A DNA stretch of 64,000 nt from Flavimobilis rhizosphaerae (GTDB taxonomy: Bacteria > Actinomycetota > Actinomycetes > Actinomycetales > Cellulomonadaceae). Positions within the stretch are counted from its first letter, which is position 1. Each line of letters starts with the position of its first letter. The stretch spans positions 114,930 to 178,929 of the forward strand of contig NZ_JACZDF010000008.1 of NCBI RefSeq assembly GCF_014852685.1, written 5' to 3'. The notes below the pieces were generated by a model that was given only the letters and a program-made list of their open reading frames with translations, had not been told where the DNA came from and searched no databases. This document shows, piece by piece, positions 50,136 to 57,831 of this stretch. The position numbers and the translations under genes are program-made.

Positions 50136-50726
50136 TCAGCCTGCGGAGCCGGGCACGACGACGCTGCGGCGTCGTCGTCGCAGCATGCGGACGAGCATGA
50201 CGACGACCGTGACGGCGCCGACGGCCGCGAGTACAGGGACGACGATCGCGAGGATCGACAGGACGATGGACGACGCGTCCTCGACGGTCGAGACGACAGG
50301 CGCGGCGACACCGAGCGTCGCCGCGTTGAGCACGGGCCGGACCGCCGACTTGAGGAGGTGGACGGCGAGCGCGACCCCGACCCCCAGGGCGACGGCCCAC
50401 CAGCTCGTGCCGCTCCACGTGCCGCTGTCGACCACCTGCTCACCCGCGGTTCCCGCACCGACGACGAGACCGCCCGAGGCGGGCCTCACGACCGTCTGGA
50501 GGACGTCGTTGACGGAGTCGACGACCGGGACCTTGTCGGCCACGACCTCGACGACGAGCAGCACCCCGAGGATCGCGAGCGCAGGCCAGCCCGAGAGCCA
50601 GGACCAGGCCGCGGGCAGCTCGACGAACGTCGTGAAGCGGTCGGCGAGACCGAGGACGAGGAGCGGCACGTACGCGTTGAGGCCGGCGGCCGAGGCGAGG
50701 CTCGTCCCGGTGAGCAGCTCGATCAT
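50136..50726 (-). CDS. DUF4126 membrane protein
   Basis: 196 residues from ATG at 50726, with GAGGAGG 5 nt upstream. MIELLTGTSLASAAGLNAYV begins the first helix with the GLNAY motif typical of DUF4126, followed by VPLLVLGLADRF, VVEVVADKVPVVDSVNDVLQ and a C-terminal helix ending in basic residues (MLRRRRRS). About five transmembrane segments. The function is unknown. It is divergent from the DUF881 cluster, and the two appear to share overlapping -10 boxes. Confidence 0.85.
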   Translation of the reverse strand: MIELLTGTSLASAAGLNAYVPLLVLGLADRFTTFVELPAAWSWLSGWPALAILGVLLVVEVVADKVPVVDSVNDVLQTVVRPASGGLVVGAGTAGEQVVDSGTWSGTSWWAVALGVGVALAVHLLKSAVRPVLNAATLGVAAPVVSTVEDASSIVLSILAIVVPVLAAVGAVTVVVMLVRMLRRRRRSVVVPGSAG

Positions 50727-50767
50727 CGTGGGCCTCCTCGGCGGTCGGGTGCGATGCGCACCTGCGC

Positions 50768-50777
50768 AGCCTAGGAT
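50768..50777. promoter_or_regulatory. overlapping divergent -10 boxes
   Basis: AGCCTAGGAT holds TAGGAT on the plus strand (50772-50777, toward the DUF881 gene) and TAGGCT on the minus strand (50773-50768, toward DUF4126). The two promoters would exclude each other. Leaders would be about 26 and 35 nt, each with a good ribosome site. Confidence 0.5.
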
Positions 50778-50809
50778 GACAGGCGCACCGGACGCAGGAG
50801 GCACGACCC

Positions 50810-51700
50810 GTGAAGGCTGGATCTGAGACGCGTACGCGGCCGACCCGGCCCGACGCCTCCATGGTGCTGCTCGACGAGGTCATGCGACGTCCGCTCGACC
50901 CCGGGTACGCCGACGAGGCGGCGCGACGTCGCGACGGGACCTCGACCCGCGGCCCGCGTCGGACGCTCGTCCTCACGATCGTCGCGGTGCTCCTCGGCGC
51001 GGGCACGGCTGCGGCGGCGGTCGCGCTCCAGCCGCGCGACTCGGTCCTCACGGCCCGTTCTGTCCTCCACGACGAGATCGTCCAGCGTTCCGAGGAGGCC
51101 GACGCCGCGGCGGAGGCGATCCTCGAGCTCGACGCCCGCATCGACGCGCTCCAGAACGCTGGCCTTGGCGACGCGTACCCGGTCCTGCTCGACGGCACGC
51201 AGCGCGACGGCGCGGCTGCGGGGACGGTCGCCGTGACCGGGCCCGGGCTCGTCGTCACCATGCGTGACGCGGTGCCGCTGCTCGGTGAGACGGACAGCGC
51301 GTCGAAGCGCGTCCTCGACTACGACCTCCAGGTCGTCGTCAACTCCCTGTGGAGCGCCGGGGCGCAGGCGATCGCCGTCAACGGGCACCGGCTCACCGCG
51401 ACGAGCGCGATCCGCAGCGCGGGGGAGGCGATCCTCGTCGATCTTGTGGGGCTCAGCAGCCCTTACACGATCGAGGCGATCGGCGACCCGTCAACGCTGC
51501 CGGCGTTCTTCGCCCGCTCGGTCGGGCAGCAGCACCTCACAGTGCTCGGCTCTCGCTACGCGATCACGTCGGACGTGCGCCGCGAGAAGGCGCTCGCCCT
51601 GCCGGCGGGCCGGGCCGCCGAGACGTTGCTCGCACGCCCCGTCGAGGCGCTAGGCTCGGGCGCGTCGCAGAACCGTCCCGCCGGTCTTCCGACACCATGA
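50810..51700 (+). CDS. DUF881 protein (first copy)
   Basis: 296 residues from GTG 50810 behind AGGAGG. A basic cytoplasmic N-terminus leads to one transmembrane helix (about 52-72, TLVLTIVAVLLGAGTAAAAV). A coiled-coil segment (about 80-115) and the DUF881 domain follow (VAVTGPGLVVTMRDA, DLQVVVNSLWSAGAQAIAVN, YTIEAIGDPSTLPAFFARS). It is known only as part of the conserved DUF881-sbp-DUF881 cluster near the FHA and MerR genes (Rv1823-Rv1830 order); a role at the cell division or envelope site is suspected. Confidence 0.88.
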   Translation: MKAGSETRTRPTRPDASMVLLDEVMRRPLDPGYADEAARRRDGTSTRGPRRTLVLTIVAVLLGAGTAAAAVALQPRDSVLTARSVLHDEIVQRSEEADAAAEAILELDARIDALQNAGLGDAYPVLLDGTQRDGAAAGTVAVTGPGLVVTMRDAVPLLGETDSASKRVLDYDLQVVVNSLWSAGAQAIAVNGHRLTATSAIRSAGEAILVDLVGLSSPYTIEAIGDPSTLPAFFARSVGQQHLTVLGSRYAITSDVRREKALALPAGRAAETLLARPVEALGSGASQNRPAGLPTP

Positions 51701-51716
51701 ACTCAGGAGGTCGCCC

Positions 51717-52049
51717 GTGATCCCCGTGCTCGGCCTGCTCGCCGGCGCTCTGCTCGGTCTGTACTTCCAACCCGACGTCCCGGTCGTGCTGCAGCCGTAC
51801 CTCCCGATCGCGGTCGTCGCTGCGCTCGACGCGCTCTTCGGCGGCCTGAGGGCCCTGCTCGACGGCATCTTCGACGACAAGGTCTTCCTCGTCTCGTTCC
51901 TCTCGAACGTCGTCGTCGCCGCGCTCATCGTCTTCATCGGTGACCAGCTGGGCGTCGGGACGCAGCTCTCGACGGGCGTCGTCGTCGTCCTCGGCATCCG
52001 CATCTTCTCGAACGCTGCGGCCATCCGCCGCCACCTCTTCAAGGCGTGA
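51717..52049 (+). CDS. sbp: small basic protein, DUF1290 family
   Basis: 110 residues with three hydrophobic segments. MIPVLGLLAGALLGLYFQPD, YLPIAVVAALDALFGGLRAL and FLSNVVVAALIVFIGDQLGV match the Sbp family found next to division genes in Gram-positives. GTG start 16 nt after the DUF881 stop, with AGGAGG upstream. It overlaps the second DUF881 gene by 4 nt. Confidence 0.92.
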   Translation: MIPVLGLLAGALLGLYFQPDVPVVLQPYLPIAVVAALDALFGGLRALLDGIFDDKVFLVSFLSNVVVAALIVFIGDQLGVGTQLSTGVVVVLGIRIFSNAAAIRRHLFKA

Positions 52050-52897
52050 CCGTGGCGGACGACGACGTTCCCGCGGTCGCGGACGAGGAGCCCCGCGGCG
52101 AGGAGCCCCGCGGTGCGTCAGGAGGCGAAGGCACGCACGTCGCCGAGCACGCCCGTCCCACGGCCTCGGGACGCAGCGCCTGGCGGACGCTCGCCCGCGC
52201 GGCGTCGCCCCGTGCGACGCGCACCCAGGCCGTCGTGGCGCTGCTGTGCGGCCTGCTGGGTTTCGCAATCGTCGTCCAGGTCTCGTCGACGCGGGAAAAG
52301 CCCCTCACGGGACTGCGCCAGAACGAGCTCGTGAGGATCCTCGACGACACGACGCGGCGGGGCAACGAGCTCGCGCGTCAGGCCGAGTCGTTGCGTGAGC
52401 AGCTCGACGAACTCGAGTCCGGCAACGCCGACCAGAAGGCACTTCTCACCGTCGCGCGCGAGCGCGCTGCCGTGCAGGGCATTCTTTCGGGCCGCCTCCC
52501 GGCGGTCGGCCCCGGGGTGACGATCCGGATCTCGGAGGGCACGGAGCCGCTGCGCGCGACGGTGTACCGGGCGATCCTTGAGGAGCTGCGGAACGCCGGC
52601 GCGGAAGTCGTCCAGGTCGACGACGTGCGGATCGTCGCGAGCTCGTCGTTCGTCGACACAGCACAGGGCGTCGCGCTCGACGGGACGGTGCTCACGGCGC
52701 CCGTCGTCTGGGAGGTCATCGGCTCGGCCGAGACGATCATGCCGGCGCTCGAGATCCCAGGCGGGGCGATGGCCCAGGTGCGCAACGCCGGTGCGACGGG
52801 CGAGGTCGTCGCCCGGGACGAGGTCAAGGTGACGGCGATCCACGAGGCGCCCGCGACGCGCTGGGCCGTTCCTGTGCCCGTCGATCCGGCGAGCTGA
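52046..52897 (+). CDS. DUF881 protein (second copy)
   Basis: 283 residues; GTG overlaps the sbp stop. An acidic cytoplasmic N-terminus (about 50 residues) precedes a transmembrane helix (about 66-86, AVVALLCGLLGFAIVVQVSS). A coiled coil (RRGNELARQAESLREQLDEL) and the DUF881 domain follow (GVTIRISEGTEPLRATVYRA, EELRNAGAEVVQVDDVRIVA, WEVIGSAETIMPALEI). It is paralogous to the copy at 50810. Co-transcribed with sbp. Confidence 0.9.
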   Translation: MTVADDDVPAVADEEPRGEEPRGASGGEGTHVAEHARPTASGRSAWRTLARAASPRATRTQAVVALLCGLLGFAIVVQVSSTREKPLTGLRQNELVRILDDTTRRGNELARQAESLREQLDELESGNADQKALLTVARERAAVQGILSGRLPAVGPGVTIRISEGTEPLRATVYRAILEELRNAGAEVVQVDDVRIVASSSFVDTAQGVALDGTVLTAPVVWEVIGSAETIMPALEIPGGAMAQVRNAGATGEVVARDEVKVTAIHEAPATRWAVPVPVDPAS

Positions 52898-52934
52898 GCA
52901 GCGTCGGACGTGCGACGTCACGCCGGTGGTCACC

Positions 52935-52940
52935 TAGAAT
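52935..52940 (+). promoter_or_regulatory. -10 box (TAGAAT) of the FHA-MerR unit
   Basis: TAGAAT lies about 48 nt before ATG 52989, between the second DUF881 gene and the FHA gene. It suggests the regulators can be expressed apart from the membrane genes. Confidence 0.5.
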
Positions 52941-52988
52941 GGTGTGACGCCGGTCGCCCCGGCGTGACCGACGCAGCGAGGAGGGCCC

Positions 52989-53459
52989 ATGACGCACGCA
53001 GGCGACCCGATTCCGGGGGACGACCCCCTGCGGGGAGTGGACCAGACGATGGTCTTCGGCGCGATCGCGCCCGAGCCGTCGAGCGGAGAGCCCGTCGAAC
53101 GTCCCGGGGCCCAGGACGAGGCTGCGATCGCCGCGCTCCCTGCGGGAAGCGCGCTCCTCGTGACGCTTCGGGGTCCGGGTGCCGGATCGCAGTTCCTCCT
53201 CGACGCCGACCAGGTGCTCGTCGGGCGTTCCGAGCGTTCGGACATCTTCCTCGACGACGTCACCGTGTCGCGCAAGCATGCGGCGTTCGTCCGTCACGGC
53301 GGGAGCTTCGCCGTACGTGACTCGGGCTCGCTCAACGGCACGTACGTCAATCGTCAGCGGGTGGACGTCGCACCGCTGCGCACGGGTGACGAGGTGCAGA
53401 TCGGCAAGTTCCGCATGGTCTACTTCCCGAGCCGCCAGCAGCCCGGGGCTCCTGCGTGA
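52989..53459 (+). CDS. FHA-domain protein (GarA/OdhI-like)
   Basis: 156 residues. The C-terminal FHA domain has LVGRSERSDIFLDDVTVSRK and GSLNGTYVNRQRV, the phosphothreonine-binding loops. The N-terminal tail carries DQTMVF (18-23), aligned with the ETTSVF phosphorylation motif of GarA/OdhI; the first Thr (PknG site in GarA) is Gln19 and the second (PknB site) is Thr20. GarA/OdhI proteins inhibit 2-oxoglutarate dehydrogenase and adjust glutamate metabolism. It precedes the MerR gene by a 4-nt overlap, as in mycobacteria. Confidence 0.9.
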   Translation: MTHAGDPIPGDDPLRGVDQTMVFGAIAPEPSSGEPVERPGAQDEAAIAALPAGSALLVTLRGPGAGSQFLLDADQVLVGRSERSDIFLDDVTVSRKHAAFVRHGGSFAVRDSGSLNGTYVNRQRVDVAPLRTGDEVQIGKFRMVYFPSRQQPGAPA

Positions 53460-54232
53460 CGCCGCGGCAGCTGCCGCAGGTCACGGACGAAGGTGCCGTC
53501 GAGGCACCCCGCCTCGATCTCGTGCGGTCGTGGCCGGCCGGGGTCCCGACGACGGCCACGATGCGGATCTCAGACGTTCTCGCGGCGCTCAAGCCGGAGT
53601 TCCCTGCACTCACCCACTCCAAGCTGCGCTTCCTCGAGGAACAGGGGCTCGTCGAGCCGGTGCGGACTCCGGCGGGCTACCGCCAGTACTCGCAGGCGCA
53701 CGTCGAGCGACTGCGATATGCGCTCGCGCAGCAGCGTGACGCTTACCTGCCGCTTCGTGTCATCAAGGAGCAGCTCGCCGAGCTCGATGCGGGGCTCGCC
53801 GAGGTGCCGACGGGTCCCCAGGCGGTTCAGGACGGGGTCCCGTACGCGCCGCTGCGGGCGGCGGACCGCGAGACTGCGTCGTCCCTCGCGGCGGACCTCG
53901 GTGTCGAGGAGACGTTCGTCGTCGCGCTCGTCGAGGCCGGCATCGTGCGGCTCGACGAGCGCGGGGGATTCGACGCGTGGGCACGTCAGGTCGTGCTGCA
54001 CGCGTCCGTCCTCGCCGAGCACGGCGTCGAGCCGCGGCACCTGCGTGCGCTGCGGACGGCGGTGGACCGCGAGATCGGGCTCGTCGAACAGGTCGTGGCA
54101 CCCTCACGGGCGAAGGTCGGGCGAAATGCGAAGGCGCGCGCCGAGGCTGCTGCGGTTGAGCTGGGGGAGTCGTTCACGCAGCTGCACGCGGCGATGCTGC
54201 GCCAGTCGGTCGCCCGGCTCGACCTGCGCTGA
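53456..54232 (+). CDS. ftsR: MerR-family transcriptional regulator (FtsR/Rv1828-like)
   Basis: 258 residues; GTG overlaps the FHA stop. The winged HTH starts near residue 38: MRISDVLAALKPEFPALTHS, KLRFLEEQGLVEPVRTPAGY, then RQYSQAHVERLRYALAQQRD. A helical C-terminal region (AYLPLRVIKEQLAELDAGL) mediates dimerisation. Its position after the GarA gene matches Rv1828 and Corynebacterium FtsR, an activator of ftsZ. The gene symbol is given by synteny and domain match. Confidence 0.88.
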   Translation: MTPRQLPQVTDEGAVEAPRLDLVRSWPAGVPTTATMRISDVLAALKPEFPALTHSKLRFLEEQGLVEPVRTPAGYRQYSQAHVERLRYALAQQRDAYLPLRVIKEQLAELDAGLAEVPTGPQAVQDGVPYAPLRAADRETASSLAADLGVEETFVVALVEAGIVRLDERGGFDAWARQVVLHASVLAEHGVEPRHLRALRTAVDREIGLVEQVVAPSRAKVGRNAKARAEAAAVELGESFTQLHAAMLRQSVARLDLR

Positions 54233-54249
54233 CACGCCCGGAGCGCCCC

Positions 54250-54272
54250 ACCCTCAAGTTGAAGTTGAGGGT
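54250..54272. promoter_or_regulatory. palindromic operator candidate between the two MerR genes
   Basis: ACCCTCAA at 54250-54257 and its exact complement TTGAGGGT at 54265-54272 flank GTTGAAG. The 23-bp dyad is of the size bound by MerR dimers and lies upstream of the second MerR gene. Confidence 0.55.
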
Positions 54273-54319
54273 CAGGGTTCGACGTGCGACACGCCGACAG
54301 CGTGTCGGACCCGATGTCG

Positions 54320-54348
54320 TTGACGCTGCCATGGGGGGACCGTAGCGT
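54320..54348 (+). promoter_or_regulatory. promoter of the second MerR-family gene
   Basis: TTGACG at 54320-54325, a 17-nt spacer and TAGCGT at 54343-54348 form a clear housekeeping promoter. The leader to GTG 54410 would be about 55 nt. Confidence 0.65.
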
Positions 54349-54409
54349 AGCGGTAGACATCGAGCCCGGCGCCCGCGAGGGGAACCGGACCCCGCCATCA
54401 GGAGGCACA

Positions 54410-54994
<585 letters not shown>

Positions 54995-54998
54995 TGCC

Positions 54999-55151
54999 AT
55001 GAGCAGCGCCGCGCACGATCCTCACGAGGTGGCAGCGCTCCTGCGCGCGCAGCATCCCGAGTTCGACGAGGTGCCGCTCCTCGAGGACGACGAGACGGTC
55101 CCGCCGCGCCCCGAAGAGGAGATCGCGGACGCGACCCGCGACTACGGCTGA
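54999..55151 (+). CDS. small acidic protein, function unknown
   Basis: 50 residues starting 4 nt after the MerR stop. MSSAAHDPHEVAALLRAQHP is followed by EFDEVPLLEDDETVPPRPEE and a short end. It has no membrane segment or known motif; it is strongly acidic. Tight linkage to the MerR gene and the terminator that follows support it as a real last gene of the unit. No clear ribosome site is visible, so coupling to the MerR stop is likely. Confidence 0.55.
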   Translation: MSSAAHDPHEVAALLRAQHPEFDEVPLLEDDETVPPRPEEEIADATRDYG

Positions 55152-55158
55152 ACGATCG

Positions 55159-55194
55159 ACGACGAAGGCCCCGCCATGGCGGGGCCTTCGTCGT
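55159..55194. terminator. bidirectional terminator
   Basis: A perfect 17-bp stem (55159-55175 with 55178-55194) around a CATG turn sits between the MerR unit and the minus-strand cardiolipin synthase-like gene. Confidence 0.85.
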
Positions 55195-55233
55195 TCCCGG
55201 CGCGTGCTGGGAGCAGAACGTGGGGGAGCGGCG

Positions 55234-56475
55234 CTAGAGAAGAGGGCGCAGCGGCGCGAGGATGCGCTCGCCGAGCCGCGAGTACCACGGCCGCACGGAC
55301 CACTCGTCGAGTGTCAGCTGCCGACAGTTGGTGAGGTCCGTCGCGAACACCCGCTCCATCTGGGCTGCGACGTCACGGTCGTACACCTCGAGGTTGATCT
55401 CGTAGTTGCCGGTGAGGCTGAGCCGGTCGATGTTCGCGGTGCCGATCGTCGTCCACTCGCCGTCGATCGTCGCGGTCTTCGCGTGGACCATGGCGTTCTC
55501 GAACATCCAGATCGTCACGCCCCCGGCGAGGAGCGTCGTGTAGAACCCGCGGGAGAGCCAGTCGGTGAGCACGTGGTTCGAGGCGGCCGGCACGATGATC
55601 CGGACGTCGACCCCGCGTCGCGCCGCGGCGAGGAGGCCGTCGAGCATTTCCTCGTCCGGGATGAAGTAGGCCTGCGTGATGAAGATGTTGCGCCGTGCAC
55701 GGTCGATCGCCTGGAGGTAGATGCCGCGGATGGGAAACAGCATGTGGGACGGGACGTTCCGCGCAGGGCGGATGTGCGGGTCCCAGACGTCAGAGCCCGG
55801 GTCGGGGAGGATCGGGTGGTGGGCCTTGCGCTTGCCGTTCCAGAAGTCGACGAACGCGTTGCGGAGGTCCCACACGGCTGGTCCGACGAGCCGCAGGTGC
55901 GTGTCGCGCCACTCAGTCGCGTAGAGGGAGCCGATGTTGAAGCCGCCGACGAACCCGATCTCGTCGTCGACGACGAGGATCTTGCGGTGGTCACGGCCCA
56001 GGTGGCGGATGTTGAACGTGAACGTCTTCGCATGGACGAACGGGTAGCGCAGCACGTGGATAGGTGCGGGAAGGTCGTAGAAGGCGCGTGGGACCACCAT
56101 GTTCGCGAAGGCGTCGTAGATGACGTAGACGTCGACGCCGCGAGCGGCGGCGTCGATGAGCGCCTGCTTGAACTGCTCGCCCAGCTCGTCGCTCTTCCAG
56201 ATGTACGACTCGAGGAGCACCGTCGTCCGAGCACCACGGATCGCCTCGAGCATCGCCGCATAGAGGTCCTCGCCGTACGTGAACACGGTCGAGCGGGACG
56301 CGCCGATCTCTGCGTCGAGCGGGGGCAGGTGGGGAAACTGGGCGGGTTTGCGCCCGTGACGGTACGTCTTGATCGCCTCCGCGACGACGAGCGCACCGGC
56401 GAGCGCGAACGGGGTGGCGACCGTGACGGCAGCGCCGCGCACGAGAGCTCGTCGGACGTTCTCAGTCAGTGGCAC
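55234..56475 (-). CDS. phospholipase D-family cardiolipin synthase-like protein
   Basis: 413 residues from GTG at 56475, chosen because TACAGT lies 6 nt upstream (leaderless). A hydrophobic N-terminal helix (about 14-34) anchors it. The two HKD motifs are HRKILVVDDEIGFVGGFNIG and VHAKTATIDGEWTTIGTANI, which build one active site. IYLQAIDRARRNIFITQAYF and EINLEVYDRDVAAQMERVF are typical of the bacterial Cls family. It would join phosphatidylglycerol molecules to cardiolipin or catalyse a related phosphatidyl transfer. Convergent with the MerR unit. Confidence 0.9.
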   Translation of the reverse strand: MPLTENVRRALVRGAAVTVATPFALAGALVVAEAIKTYRHGRKPAQFPHLPPLDAEIGASRSTVFTYGEDLYAAMLEAIRGARTTVLLESYIWKSDELGEQFKQALIDAAARGVDVYVIYDAFANMVVPRAFYDLPAPIHVLRYPFVHAKTFTFNIRHLGRDHRKILVVDDEIGFVGGFNIGSLYATEWRDTHLRLVGPAVWDLRNAFVDFWNGKRKAHHPILPDPGSDVWDPHIRPARNVPSHMLFPIRGIYLQAIDRARRNIFITQAYFIPDEEMLDGLLAAARRGVDVRIIVPAASNHVLTDWLSRGFYTTLLAGGVTIWMFENAMVHAKTATIDGEWTTIGTANIDRLSLTGNYEINLEVYDRDVAAQMERVFATDLTNCRQLTLDEWSVRPWYSRLGERILAPLRPLL

Positions 56476-56481
56476 GCCGTC

Positions 56482-56487
56482 ACTGTA
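56482..56487 (-). promoter_or_regulatory. -10 box (TACAGT, minus strand) for the leaderless PLD-family gene
   Basis: TACAGT on the minus strand ends 6 nt before the GTG at 56475. Confidence 0.5.
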
Positions 56488-56527
56488 TCCGCCGTTCGAC
56501 GAGTTGGGCAGCCCGATTCGTCGCAGG

Positions 56528-56743
56528 TCAGTCGGGGGAGTCGGGAACGCGTCGAAGGATGTCGCCCGGCTGGCACTCCAGCACCCTGCAGAGCGCGTCG
56601 AGCGTCGTGAACCGGACCGCCTTCGCACGACCGTTCTTGAGCACTGCCAGGTTGGCGGGCGTGATCCCGACGGCGTCGGCGAGGGCTCCGACGGTGAGAC
56701 CGCGCGACTGGATGAGTGCGTCGATGTCGACGACGATCGCCAT
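56528..56743 (-). CDS. small XRE-family (Cro/CI) DNA-binding protein
   Basis: 71 residues, nearly all one HTH domain: MAIVVDIDALIQSRGLTVGA, LADAVGITPANLAVLKNGRA and VRFTTLDALCRVLECQPGDI. The short form with a final GDILRRVPD is typical of regulators paired with DUF2975 membrane proteins. ATG overlaps the DUF2975 stop (ATGA), so both are made from one message. It probably controls its own operon through the palindrome at 57226-57248. Confidence 0.88.
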   Translation of the reverse strand: MAIVVDIDALIQSRGLTVGALADAVGITPANLAVLKNGRAKAVRFTTLDALCRVLECQPGDILRRVPDSPD

Positions 56744-57228
56744 CAGACGACCTCGGCGAGCTCGGCGCGGTCGCGCGCCGCCGCGGCGAGGAGTCCTCGC
56801 ATGACGATCATGAGGAGGACGAGCGCGACGCCGACCGCGCCGACACCGAGGGTCGCGAGAAGTTCGGCGGGCGAGGCTGCGTTCGGGACGACGAGCATCG
56901 TCGTCGCGACGACGCCGGTGAGGAGCGTCCCGGCAGCGAAGGCGCCGACGACGACGTCGACGAGCCGGAGTGCGTGCGAGGCGTGCGACGAGAAGATCGT
57001 GTCGTCGGCGACGAGACCGAGCATGCGCCACATGACGACGAGGACCACCTGGGCGCAGGCGATGCCGAGGATGCCGGCGATGGAGTACGGGACGACGAGG
57101 TGGCTGACCTCGGGTGTTGCGGTGGCGATCTCGTTCGCGACGACCGGAGTGAGCAGCTGCGCCCCGAGCGTGCCGAGCATGAGGACGCCGAGCATCGTGC
57201 GCAGCATGAGGATGGTCGCGTGGTTCAT
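56743..57228 (-). CDS. DUF2975 membrane protein
   Basis: 161 residues with four transmembrane helices (about 8-28, 47-70, 88-113, 123-148). MNHATILMLRTMLGVLMLGT begins the protein. The second loop has MWRMLGLVADDTIFSSHASH, close to the conserved DUF2975 loop (FT/S-x-x-x-x-x-L/A-R). DUF2975 proteins are regularly encoded with a small XRE regulator; their role is unknown, perhaps sensing. The start codon lies within a 23-bp palindrome. Confidence 0.85.
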   Translation of the reverse strand: MNHATILMLRTMLGVLMLGTLGAQLLTPVVANEIATATPEVSHLVVPYSIAGILGIACAQVVLVVMWRMLGLVADDTIFSSHASHALRLVDVVVGAFAAGTLLTGVVATTMLVVPNAASPAELLATLGVGAVGVALVLLMIVMRGLLAAAARDRAELAEVV

Positions 57229-57248
57229 CTATCGATGATCGATAGATG
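57226..57248. promoter_or_regulatory. 23-bp perfect palindrome over the DUF2975 start codon
   Basis: CATCTATCGAT at 57226-57236 and its exact complement at 57238-57248 flank one central G. The DUF2975 ATG (minus strand) is the last three bases of the dyad. This is a strong candidate operator for the co-encoded XRE protein, placed to block both transcription and a leaderless start. Confidence 0.7.
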
Positions 57249-57654
57249 GGAGCCTGTGTGTCAAGGTGAGGGAGAGGTCGCGAGGTCAGCGCTTGGCGCT
57301 ACTGGTAACCCTGCGTATCAAGGTTGGGCGTATACGAGCTGAGTCAGGCTGTGGTTCAGCCGAGGGGCCTGACATCGCGAGCGTGGTCACGGCCTTGGCA
57401 GCAACGCCGATCGCGGGCACCATGGCGCGTGCGCCGATCTGCTCGGCCAGGGGCGCGCAGCGGGACCGTGCTGCTTTATCTGTCGGAGAACGCAGCGCGG
57501 CACCGGCACCACTGCGCATCCGGCTCGGGCATGTTCCCCCGCGAAGGGCTGGGGCAGTCAGTTCCGGCCTTCAGAGCGACGCGGGGGAGGGAATCGAGGA
57601 CGCGTGCTCGGCGGCATGTGGGGATGCGACTGAGGGTCTGCGCTGGCGCTGGCC
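57249..57654. other. no gene recognised
   Basis: About 400 bp without a convincing gene on either strand. Open frames exist, but they lack ribosome sites, family motifs or consistent codon use. It marks the transition from the conserved chromosome to the accessory region. Confidence 0.5.
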
Positions 57655-57660
57655 TAGACT
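57655..57660 (+). promoter_or_regulatory. -10 box (TAGACT) of the leader-peptide transcript
   Basis: TAGACT lies about 60 nt before the leader ORF at 57721 and about 170 nt before the efflux gene remnant. The -35 region is weak, as would be expected for an activator-dependent promoter. Confidence 0.4.
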
Positions 57661-57720
57661 CAGCACTGAGCGGGGACGGTTGTCCACGCTCCTGGTCGAT
57701 CCATCCAGGAAGGTTGGGAC

Positions 57721-57750
57721 ATGTTCTTCAGGGCTCGGGCCAGCCTGTAA
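57721..57750 (+). CDS. leader peptide MFFRARASL upstream of an efflux gene
   Basis: A nine-codon ORF with an ideal ribosome site (AGGAAGG at 57707-57713, 7-nt spacer) and a TAA stop. It encodes Met-Phe-Phe-Arg-Ala-Arg-Ala-Ser-Leu. The Arg-x-Arg word matches the (+)x(+) motif at which ribosomes stall with macrolides or ketolides. A terminator-like hairpin with a T tail follows 13 nt later, and an MFS efflux gene starts 82 nt after the stop. This is the layout of ribosome-mediated attenuation leaders of resistance genes. Expression is not shown, hence moderate confidence. Confidence 0.55.
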   Translation: MFFRARASL

Positions 57751-57763
57751 GTGGCGAGTAACA

Positions 57764-57796
57764 GGACCGCGCTGGAACGTCGCGCGGTCCTTTGTT
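57764..57796 (+). terminator. intrinsic terminator / attenuator before the efflux gene
   Basis: A 9-bp GC stem (57764-57772 with 57782-57790) with a 9-nt loop is followed by TTTGTT. CCTGT at 57744-57748, spanning the leader peptide stop, can pair with ACAGG at 57761-57765, which overlaps the 5' arm, so an alternative fold could prevent termination. Confidence 0.65.
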
Positions 57797-57831
57797 CTGC
57801 CCACTCGCCCGCTCATTCCTGAGGGAAGTTC

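Noticed and set aside
56716..57342. 208-codon plus-strand ORF opposite the DUF2975 gene
   Set aside because: Asp/Glu/Arg-rich antisense of a membrane protein gene; no ribosome site.
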